The notes beneath the pieces were generated by a model. That model was not told the origin of the DNA and made no database searches. It saw only the letters and a program-made list of their open reading frames with translations. Shown piece after piece: positions 1 through 6,688 of a stretch of 64,000 nt of DNA. The translations under genes were made by a program, and so were the position numbers. The DNA comes from Paenibacillus borealis (GTDB lineage Bacteria > Bacillota > Bacilli > Paenibacillales > Paenibacillaceae), in assembly GCF_000758665.1 (NCBI RefSeq), contig NZ_CP009285.1:4216001-4280000 (forward strand). The letters run 5' to 3'. Within the stretch, counting starts at the first letter, position 1, and each line of letters opens with the position of its first letter.

Positions 1-4
1 TTAT

Positions 5-1291
5 TTATGCGGATTGACCGGTTTGAGGTGAAGGGGAGGACTGAGGAGCTTGGATGTCGAGGCTGCGCAGATGATGATTGGTCAGCCCGATGATCAGACA
101 GACGGCAAACAAGGCGGCGGCAAGACCGAAGCATACCTCCACACCGATGCTGTCGGCCAGAATACCTACTCCGCCATAGGTTAACGGGATGGAGATATTA
201 AAGGCCATGGAGCTGATGCTGTTGACGCGTCCCCGAAGCGCAGACGGGACAAGCAGCTGGAATAAGGTGCTCATCGGGATCACAGTGACTGTCACACCAA
301 AGCCTAAGATCAGGTTGCCGAAGCAAGCGGACCAGAGTGCAGGAGATAATGCGATAACACACATGCCAAGGCCTTGAACACCCAGTCCACAGGAAAACCA
401 GATACCAATTCTCCGGGGGGATCTGCTGCCGACGAACAGTCCGCCCAGAAGCAGTCCGGCAGCTATAGCGGCATTGAAAATACCGAGCTCGCTGGAACCG
501 CCTTGCAGCAGCTCCCCAATCAGCATGGGGGGAAGCACATTGCTGGGCCCTAAGGCAATATTGCTGAGCGTACCGAGGAGGATGAGCAGGAGCATAGCCG
601 TTTGTCCCCGCAGCCATCCCCAGCCCTCCCGGATCTCCTCGAAGATGGACAAGCCGGTGGCGGCGCGGGAATCCTTCGGGGCCTTGCCGCGCCTCTTAAT
701 CTGCTGAATCAGGGCGAGTGAGGCGATAAACGTTACCGCATCCACAATCACGGCCCCTGAATTTCCTATGGAGGCTACCAATATCCCCCCAGCAACCGTG
801 CCGAGAATACGGGTGATTTGCAGGGAAACGGACAGCAGTGAATTGGCTGAGATGAGGTAGGTTTTATCCCTGATGAGCTCCGGCAGGAAGGAGCTCTGCG
901 AAGTTGCAAACAGATTGCCCATAATCGATAGGCCGATTGTGATCAGATAGATATGCAGCAGCTGAAGCTGCCCGGTTAACATCAATACAGCAAGGGCTCC
1001 GGTGAGCAGAGCTTGAGCGGCGTCGGAGATTTGCATCAGAATCTTTTTGTTCAAGCGGTCTACCCAGGCACCAATGAATAAACCGAGAATCATTTCCGGC
1101 AGGAACTTGGTGACAATCACCAGCCCTACCTGGAGCGAGGAGCCGGTCATCGAGTACACGAGCCAGCTGATTGCGAGATTGTATAAAGAATCCCCGAAGC
1201 AGGAGCTTGCCCGGGCCAGCCACAGATAGCGGAAGTCGGCATTCTGCTTTAGCAGAAGCCTGTAATTAGGTTTACTGATTGTGGAATTCAA
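5..1291 (-). CDS. MFS transporter, probable peptide or drug exporter
   Basis: A 428-residue membrane protein of the major facilitator superfamily, related to the macrolide-efflux-type MFS_3 group. Twelve hydrophobic segments can be followed, and the loop after TM2 carries the family-type stretch GAWVDRLNKK. I place the start at a TTG (1291) because an AAAGGAGGTG ribosome site lies just before it; the open frame extends upstream to 1402 but without such a site. It begins 28 bases after the radical SAM gene and is surely cotranscribed with it. Context suggests that it exports the product of that enzyme, but the substrate is inferred only. The stop codon lies at the very edge of the window. Confidence 0.88.
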   Translation of the reverse strand: MNSTISKPNYRLLLKQNADFRYLWLARASSCFGDSLYNLAISWLVYSMTGSSLQVGLVIVTKFLPEMILGLFIGAWVDRLNKKILMQISDAAQALLTGALAVLMLTGQLQLLHIYLITIGLSIMGNLFATSQSSFLPELIRDKTYLISANSLLSVSLQITRILGTVAGGILVASIGNSGAVIVDAVTFIASLALIQQIKRRGKAPKDSRAATGLSIFEEIREGWGWLRGQTAMLLLILLGTLSNIALGPSNVLPPMLIGELLQGGSSELGIFNAAIAAGLLLGGLFVGSRSPRRIGIWFSCGLGVQGLGMCVIALSPALWSACFGNLILGFGVTVTVIPMSTLFQLLVPSALRGRVNSISSMAFNISIPLTYGGVGILADSIGVEVCFGLAAALFAVCLIIGLTNHHLRSLDIQAPQSSPSPQTGQSA

Positions 1292-1319
1292 CTGAGAACA
1301 CCTCCTTTGTCCAAGATCT

Positions 1320-3542
1320 TCAAGTTTCTGCTGCCGGTGGCCGTTTCGGCCGCAGAAACCGGCTCGAGATACAGTGTTGCCATAGCTTGGTATGAAACTC
1401 ATGCTGCCCCGATTGCTCCAGTAGTTCCGTCAGACTCAAGCCGTGTTCGAACTTCCGCAGAAATTCAATCATCGGTACAGGAAACGGAAACAGAGTGCCA
1501 TCCCGGCGGACGAACAGCTGCTGCTCTTTGGGCTGCGGGTAACTGGAATGCTCGGAAGTCCATTGCCCAAGAAGTTCAGTTATATTTTGCGCGGTGACTG
1601 CCTTTCCTTCGCGGTCGGATGCGTCAAGAATGTTATCCAGGCTTTTTTTGTTAAACAGCTTGTGGACAGGAAGGTAATAGTGATCCTCAATAAGATGCCC
1701 ATTCAATTCCATGATTTCGTTCTCATTAGCTGCCGCAGAATTATCCCCGCTGATGACTTCGAGGATATTGCTTCCGAACCGGTCATGATAGAACATCGAA
1801 TGCGCAGTATCCACTCCCCCCACCCAAGGACGGTCAAACTGATTGGTCCGCAAGGATGTTTTGGCCTCAGTCAGCTCCTTAGACCCGCAGCGTGAAGAAT
1901 TGGCAAGCAAGTGCTCTTGCTCACTGTAATACAGCCTCCAGGCGACATCTTCACCCTCAAAAGGCCGGATATCCTGAATACGGAAACGCTCCGGTTCTTT
2001 GGCTATAATCGCGCCTTTGGTTAAGACGAACTGGCCAAGTCCGCCAAAAGTCCAATACCTGCTGTTCTGCTGCAGAAAATGGACGGAACTCAAGGCATCG
2101 TCAACCGTTTCGGTAGGGAATCCGGTAAATCCCATAATCTGCACGCCGATGCCGGCTTCGCTGAACATTTGAATGGTTTCCTGCAGCCGGTCGACCTTGG
2201 TTCCTTTATGAATCAGATTCAATATCCGCTGGTTCCCGGATTCAAATCCGACCGAGATGGCGGTACATCCGCTTTGATGCAGCAAATCACAGCGTTCCGG
2301 TGTCCAGTATTCCTCAAGCCGGATCTCTGCTCCCCAGCGGATGTCGAGGCCTTCTTCCAGGATTGCCGCAGCCAGCTTGAGCAGCAGAGCCGGAGACAAT
2401 ACGTCTACTGAGAAATAAATATATTTGTAGGTGACGGCGAGCATCCTCAAATCTTCCATAATTTTATCCAGCGGGTATTGCCGCCAGGGGCTGGTAGGCG
2501 AATCGGTATTGAGGCCGTAATCACAAAAGGTGCACTTGTTCCAATAACATCCCCGCGAAGGGGAATAGTAGATGAACGGATAAGGGGACAGGTATTTCTC
2601 CCAGGGCAGCTTGCTGTACGCCGGCGCCGGAAAGGAGCAGATATCTTCGTATTTGATCTCCAGCGGGGAGGTATCAGATACGGCTTGAACTCTTGGATGC
2701 AGCGCAATATTCGGAGACGCAGGCAGCGGCCTATCATGCTCCATTGCCTGGAGGATAGAGACCAGTGCACTTTCACCTTCGCCGATAATGCAGGCATCTG
2801 CAGAGTCGAATACCGCATAGAAATCGTTTTTGTTCAAAATATATTTCCAGTAATCTGAGACAGCGGTACCGCCGAATATAATCCGGATTTCCGGGCAGCT
2901 CTTCCGAATGTGCTGTGCCATGCTCAGTGCGAAAGGAATTTGGGCAACATAGGTGATACTGATACCAACGAGGGAATAACCGCCAGTGATGATGCCGGGA
3001 ATCAATTCGTTCCTGTAGTAGTCGGCGAAAGGCTCTGAGATTACTCCGGTGATTCGGGTATCGCGCATATCCAGGGAGCTAAATATATTGAAGAATCCGC
3101 TGGTGGCTAAGCTGAACCCTCTGAATTGCCCCGGGAAGCCCTTTAAGGATAAGGCATCCATCCAGAGCATTACGGTCTCAACGGCGCTTGTATACAGCCT
3201 GTAGTCAAAAAATTCTGTTTCATCACGGAAAGTGTGCAGCGCGGCTGGCAGCTCCCTGGCAAAATTCATGCCTCGTACTTTGAGCGCATAATAAAGCTCC
3301 ATTTGTTCAATGGGCGTAGGTTCTTCCAGTGCTTGAAGCTGCGCATAACGTTCATTGATATATTGCATTGTTGTTCCGATTTGCTCAGGCGTTACGTTGT
3401 ACAGCCATGCGTCAATATTGCTGTCAATAATATCAATATCTTCAAAGCCGAATTGCCGCGCATAGCCCGCCAAGCAACAAAGGCTGTGATATCCCGAAGT
3501 AGGATCGCTGATCGGAGGGTAGATAAGCGCAGTTTTTACCAT
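1320..3542 (-). CDS. Cobalamin-binding-type radical SAM enzyme, probable peptide maturase
   Basis: A 740-residue protein. Residues about 165-260 have the Rossmann-like layout of a B12-binding domain, with a GISITY strand and a later IIFGGTAVSD strand. The radical SAM domain follows, with the cluster motif CYWNKCTFC (Cys332, Cys337, Cys340). The spacing is CX4CX2C rather than the usual CX3CX2C. The last 70 residues form a small domain (RRDGTLFPFPVPMIEFLRKF region) that might bind a leader peptide, but I cannot prove this. The ATG at 3542 is chosen because GGAGGTCTTGAA precedes it; the open frame runs back to 3590 through a stem-loop. The gene lies between a tiny peptide gene and an exporter gene on the same strand, which points to RiPP maturation. 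Methylation, epimerisation or cross-linking cannot be told apart here. Confidence 0.85.
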   Translation of the reverse strand: MVKTALIYPPISDPTSGYHSLCCLAGYARQFGFEDIDIIDSNIDAWLYNVTPEQIGTTMQYINERYAQLQALEEPTPIEQMELYYALKVRGMNFARELPAALHTFRDETEFFDYRLYTSAVETVMLWMDALSLKGFPGQFRGFSLATSGFFNIFSSLDMRDTRITGVISEPFADYYRNELIPGIITGGYSLVGISITYVAQIPFALSMAQHIRKSCPEIRIIFGGTAVSDYWKYILNKNDFYAVFDSADACIIGEGESALVSILQAMEHDRPLPASPNIALHPRVQAVSDTSPLEIKYEDICSFPAPAYSKLPWEKYLSPYPFIYYSPSRGCYWNKCTFCDYGLNTDSPTSPWRQYPLDKIMEDLRMLAVTYKYIYFSVDVLSPALLLKLAAAILEEGLDIRWGAEIRLEEYWTPERCDLLHQSGCTAISVGFESGNQRILNLIHKGTKVDRLQETIQMFSEAGIGVQIMGFTGFPTETVDDALSSVHFLQQNSRYWTFGGLGQFVLTKGAIIAKEPERFRIQDIRPFEGEDVAWRLYYSEQEHLLANSSRCGSKELTEAKTSLRTNQFDRPWVGGVDTAHSMFYHDRFGSNILEVISGDNSAAANENEIMELNGHLIEDHYYLPVHKLFNKKSLDNILDASDREGKAVTAQNITELLGQWTSEHSSYPQPKEQQLFVRRDGTLFPFPVPMIEFLRKFEHGLSLTELLEQSGQHEFHTKLWQHCISSRFLRPKRPPAAET

Positions 3543-3569
3543 TTCAAGACCTCCATAATGAAAAGAATA

Positions 3570-3598
3570 CCTCCTCATCTGGTGATTCAATGAGGAGG
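3570..3598 (-). promoter_or_regulatory. Stem-loop between small peptide gene and radical SAM gene
   Basis: Arms CCTCCTCAT (3570-3578) and ATGAGGAGG (3590-3598) pair perfectly over 9 bp with an 11-base loop. In the direction of transcription the stem is followed by TATTCTTTTC, a weak T-rich stretch. It sits after the peptide stop and before the ribosome site of the enzyme gene. A partial terminator or mRNA stabiliser here would make far more peptide than enzyme, which is the usual arrangement in RiPP operons. That role is inference. Confidence 0.55.
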
Positions 3599-3616
3599 CC
3601 GGGCTGCAGAGAACTG

Positions 3617-3718
3617 TTAGTGAATGTTATTCACATTGTTCTCACGTGTAACGTCGTTATCAAATTCTTCAGTGACTTCTAAGATGACTGCAAGCAATTC
3701 TTGTTCTTCCTTTTTCAT
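3617..3718 (-). CDS. Small acidic/Asn-rich peptide, candidate RiPP precursor
   Basis: A 33-codon ORF, too short for most gene callers. It has an excellent ribosome site (AAAGGAGG, nine bases before the ATG) and a TAA stop. The N-terminal 20 residues are acidic and helix-prone (a run of Glu with LLAVILEV), as in leader peptides. The C-terminus is DNDVTRENNVNNIH, rich in Asn and Val with no Cys or Ser and a single Thr. It is the first gene of a minus-strand set with a radical SAM enzyme and an MFS exporter. I do not recognise a named precursor family. It could instead be a small leader or regulatory peptide, but the quality of the ribosome site and the gene order favour a maturase substrate. 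Confidence 0.68.
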   Translation of the reverse strand: MKKEEQELLAVILEVTEEFDNDVTRENNVNNIH

Positions 3719-3749
3719 GTAAATTCACCTCCTTTAGCTAATTAAAGCG

Positions 3750-3755
3750 ATTATA
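3750..3755 (-). promoter_or_regulatory. Probable -10 box for the peptide/radical SAM operon
   Basis: TATAAT on the minus strand lies 32 bases before the peptide ATG. No good -35 hexamer sits 16-18 bases upstream (ATGAAG is the nearest), so the promoter may be weak or activator-dependent. The sequence from 3719 to 3928 separates the divergent peptide and FAD oxidoreductase genes and is AT-rich. Confidence 0.4.
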
Positions 3756-3928
3756 TGCTAAAAAATACCATCCTTCATATGAAATAGAAGATAGACGTTG
3801 CAATTAATTCCAGATAAACTATTAAATTGGGTAATCCTGTGTAAATTCGCTCAAGCCTAAGTGAATACTCACTCCGCTGTTACGGGAAGAATGTATGAAA
3901 GAGAATGTCTGGAAGGAGTGAGCGCTTG

Positions 3929-5017
3929 ATGAAAGTTGCAATCATGGGGGCAGGAATTTCGGGGCTTGCCTGTGCCATTACACTTGAGCAGCATGGAATA
4001 GAACCAGTGATTTTTGAAAGCCGCAGTATGATTGGAGACCGGTTTGTGAATGCCGAAGTGCTGCTCTCCATGTTCACCCGTCCCGTTAACGACAGCATCG
4101 CTTACTTATCCGAGCAATTTGGTATTTTTCTTCATCCGGCTGCCGGGATTTCAAAGTTCACCTTTTACTCGAAGCATGAGCAGGCTATTCTGGAAGGGCA
4201 GCTTGGCTTCACGAACGTTCGTGGAAGACAGAAGAATTCATTCGAAGCGCAGCTGGGGCGGCAGGTGAAGTCGAAAATCCATTATAAATCTGAAAAAACG
4301 TATGAAGAACTGCTAGCAGACTACACGCATGTGGTGATGGCAACGGGGGACAGCGATTACGCGAAGAAGACCGGGAATTTCAGGGAAGACCTGACGGTTT
4401 CAGTAAAAGGAGCAACGGTGGAGGGGCAATTTGATCCTTATGAGGTTAAAGCGTGGCTGGACTACGAGCTCGCTCCTTTCGGATACGGATACCTGATCCC
4501 CTTCTCGGAGAAAGAGGCTAACCTTGTCATTGCCATTCCAGATATCCCTGAGATTAATACCGGTATCGAAACCTTATGGGACCGTTATTATCTCAAGGTA
4601 CAAGCGGAGCTGGGGCAAGCGCTGCCCGTCACGGACCAGTTTCAAATTACCGGTTACCCCCTTGGGGTATGTCACTCCGGGAGGATCGGCAATACATTTT
4701 ATGTCGGTAATTGCTTTGGCGCAATGATGCCCTTCATGGGCTTCGGGCAGCATGCCTCCTGGATGACAGGAATTTATGCCGCCCAGGATTTATGCGGTTT
4801 GGGTAATTATGAGGAGCTTACCAAGCCAATCAGAAAGAGTTATGAGAACTCGCTTGTCCTGCGCCGAACGATGGAGCATCTCTCGAATGAGAGCCTGGAT
4901 CTCATTATCCGTAATCTCGACAGCTACTTGGGCAAAAAATTGCTTACAAGCACAACCCTTAATCCTTTAAAAATAGCAAGTTATCTGCTTCGTCCCTATA
5001 TTAAGCTGAAGAGCTAA
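3929..5017 (+). CDS. FAD-dependent oxidoreductase, geranylgeranyl-reductase/hydroxylase-like
   Basis: A 362-residue flavoprotein. The N-terminal dinucleotide-binding fold is clear (GAGISG at residues 7-12, then FESR closing the second strand), and a conserved FYVGNCFGAMMPFMGFG stretch near residue 265 resembles the GD-type FAD motif of this superfamily. GGAAGGAG stands upstream of adjacent in-frame TTG (3926) and ATG (3929) codons; I use the ATG. It is divergent from the peptide/radical SAM genes and shares their intergenic region, so it may be an accessory tailoring enzyme of that cassette. It converges with the next gene, leaving only 5 bases between the stops. The substrate is unknown. Confidence 0.8.
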   Translation: MKVAIMGAGISGLACAITLEQHGIEPVIFESRSMIGDRFVNAEVLLSMFTRPVNDSIAYLSEQFGIFLHPAAGISKFTFYSKHEQAILEGQLGFTNVRGRQKNSFEAQLGRQVKSKIHYKSEKTYEELLADYTHVVMATGDSDYAKKTGNFREDLTVSVKGATVEGQFDPYEVKAWLDYELAPFGYGYLIPFSEKEANLVIAIPDIPEINTGIETLWDRYYLKVQAELGQALPVTDQFQITGYPLGVCHSGRIGNTFYVGNCFGAMMPFMGFGQHASWMTGIYAAQDLCGLGNYEELTKPIRKSYENSLVLRRTMEHLSNESLDLIIRNLDSYLGKKLLTSTTLNPLKIASYLLRPYIKLKS

Positions 5018-5022
5018 TTATT

Positions 5023-5913
5023 TTAACTTAAGAGCTTCAATAAATCGTTTCTCAGCCGTACAATTTCCCTGTTTGCACTATCCGCATAATCCGGCAGCAG
5101 CATATCCCGTACCATTCTAGTCCGCAGCCACATCATAAAGAATAAATCCAAAATCAGGCTTGGGCATAAAAGCACAAATTTAAATACAGATGGATGAATT
5201 GCAACGCCAGCTTTTTGAATTGCCCTTAAATACGTTTTTAAGGTGACTGTTATTTGGTGTGCCGTTTGTCTGGTTCTGATTGTTTGTTCGTCAATGACCT
5301 TATGGTCAGAGTGTAAAACACTAAGCAATGCAATGTCCGATACGGAATGTGTTATGAGATAGGCCTTCATATCCTTATTCATTGTGTAAGGAAGCTTTGC
5401 TGTTTTGAATAATTGAGCGAGGTTCTCTACACGTTCTGTCACTACACCGTTTATTTCGCCGAACATAGTAGCTATCAGAATCTTTGGAGGGAACCGGGCA
5501 TACAAAATCCCCTCTTTAATCTGTCCGCCTGCCCCGGGAAAAGCTGGTAAAAGTCTGTCTCCAACAATATCCAGCCACGAAGTAAATCCAATCGAATTAT
5601 TAGTCATGGTAACAATATTTTTGCTTTGATTGTCTTTGAGTGCCAGCAACGCGGATTCGGATTGATCGTAACGAACGGTTACAAAAATAAAATCGTATAC
5701 ATCATCATTTTCAAGCTTATCTATGACTTTTACCTGTACCGCTTTAACGGCACCTTTCTCATTATATTGCAGACCTTTCTCTTTCAAGGCTGTAAACCGG
5801 TTAGAACGTGCAAACAGAGTAACATCCACCCCTGCTTCCAAGAATTTGATTGCGTATGCGCTCCCTATAACACCTGCACCAAAAATTAAAATCCTATATG
5901 GTCTTGCTGACAT
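5023..5913 (-). CDS. Ketopantoate reductase (ApbA/PanE)-family protein
   Basis: A 296-residue NAD(P)-dependent oxidoreductase. The N-terminus has the nucleotide-binding GAGVIGSAYA (residues 12-21) followed by the FARSNRF strand end typical of PanE-like proteins. The helical C-terminal domain is divergent, and an almost hydrophobic segment is seen near residues 240-265. GGGGGGAT precedes the ATG. It is divergent from a TetR-family gene with a palindrome between them, so it is probably repressed by that regulator rather than being the housekeeping pantothenate enzyme. The true substrate is unknown. Confidence 0.8.
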   Translation of the reverse strand: MSARPYRILIFGAGVIGSAYAIKFLEAGVDVTLFARSNRFTALKEKGLQYNEKGAVKAVQVKVIDKLENDDVYDFIFVTVRYDQSESALLALKDNQSKNIVTMTNNSIGFTSWLDIVGDRLLPAFPGAGGQIKEGILYARFPPKILIATMFGEINGVVTERVENLAQLFKTAKLPYTMNKDMKAYLITHSVSDIALLSVLHSDHKVIDEQTIRTRQTAHQITVTLKTYLRAIQKAGVAIHPSVFKFVLLCPSLILDLFFMMWLRTRMVRDMLLPDYADSANREIVRLRNDLLKLLS

Positions 5914-5944
5914 ACAAATCCCCCCTATGTTTAAACATCATCTC

Positions 5945-5972
5945 TTGACTATCAGACAACGTGTTGTATGAT
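5945..5972 (+). promoter_or_regulatory. Promoter of tetR-type gene with embedded operator palindrome
   Basis: TTGACT (5945-5950) and TATGAT (5967-5972) are spaced by 16 bases and point toward the TetR-family gene. The spacer and -10 box coincide with a palindrome of two 10-base arms, ATCAGACAAC (5951-5960) and GTTGTATGAT (5963-5972), separated by GT with one mismatch. Its size and placement fit a TetR dimer site that would control both divergent genes. Confidence 0.6.
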
Positions 5973-6060
5973 GTGATCATAAAGCTTTGGTATTCCTTCA
6001 TCAACCATCAGTTTTTTATGATTTGTCGGATGATAATCTTGTTCGGAATAGGAGGTTACA

Positions 6061-6609
6061 TTGAAAAAGCAGCCCGAAACCACGGAAAAAACCAGACAAA
6101 ATTTTATCGATGTTTTTTGTGAGCTATACAGCCAAAAGCCGATTGAAAAAATCTCGGTTCAAGAGATTGCGAAGAAGTCGGGGTATAACCGCAGCACATT
6201 TTATCAATACTTTACTGATATTTACGATTTGTTGGACTCTGTTGAAAATGATTTATTGAATTATATAAAAGAAGAATTGGCGAAGAAAGAGCTGCCTACC
6301 TATACTGTTCAGGATGCGCTTCATTGTTTGGAGAAGCCGGGATATCTCTCCGTCCTCAAGGCACTCTTGGGTGATTATGGCAGTATCCGTTTTTTGGAAC
6401 GCCTGAAAAGGGAAATCACTCTTAACAACTTGGATTTGAACGTTCCGCACAACGATTCATTAACACCATATTTAATTGAGTTTCACATCTCAACATCACT
6501 TTCTTTATTCCGTCTATGGCTTCAGCGGGGAAAGGATTTAGCGCCGGAAGATTTTTTCGGGTTAGTGGATAATCTGTTCACAACGGGGATAACGCCGTAT
6601 TCTAAATAA
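6061..6609 (+). CDS. TetR/AcrR-family transcriptional regulator
   Basis: A 182-residue regulator. Residues 8-55 form the TetR helix-turn-helix: KISVQEIAKKSGYNRSTFYQYF is the recognition region. The C-terminal ligand domain is not diagnostic. It starts at a TTG with AGGAGG six bases upstream. The divergent partner is the PanE-like gene, and the palindrome at 5951-5972 is the likely binding site, so autorepression and control of the reductase are expected. The gene ends in a strong terminator at 6645. Confidence 0.9.
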   Translation: MKKQPETTEKTRQNFIDVFCELYSQKPIEKISVQEIAKKSGYNRSTFYQYFTDIYDLLDSVENDLLNYIKEELAKKELPTYTVQDALHCLEKPGYLSVLKALLGDYGSIRFLERLKREITLNNLDLNVPHNDSLTPYLIEFHISTSLSLFRLWLQRGKDLAPEDFFGLVDNLFTTGITPYSK

Positions 6610-6644
6610 TGCTGACATGACGGACAAGAACATATGCGCACAGG

Positions 6645-6668
6645 AAGCCGCCGAAGAGGCGGCTTTTT
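6645..6668 (+). terminator. Rho-independent terminator after the TetR-family gene
   Basis: AAGCCGCC (6645-6652) and GGCGGCTT (6658-6665) form an 8-bp stem with a 5-base loop. A T-rich tail follows (TTTTTGTTTT). It closes the plus-strand TetR gene and faces the 3' end of the minus-strand AraC-type gene. Confidence 0.85.
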
Positions 6669-6688
6669 GTTTTAATGAGATGACAAGG

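Noticed and set aside
3543..3590. Longer N-terminus of the radical SAM protein starting at 3590
   Set aside because: The extra 16 residues would be encoded in the stem-loop, and a clear ribosome site precedes the ATG at 3542.
3755..3787. Ten-codon plus-strand ORF between the peptide and FAD genes
   Set aside because: No ribosome site, and it overlaps the likely promoter of the peptide operon.
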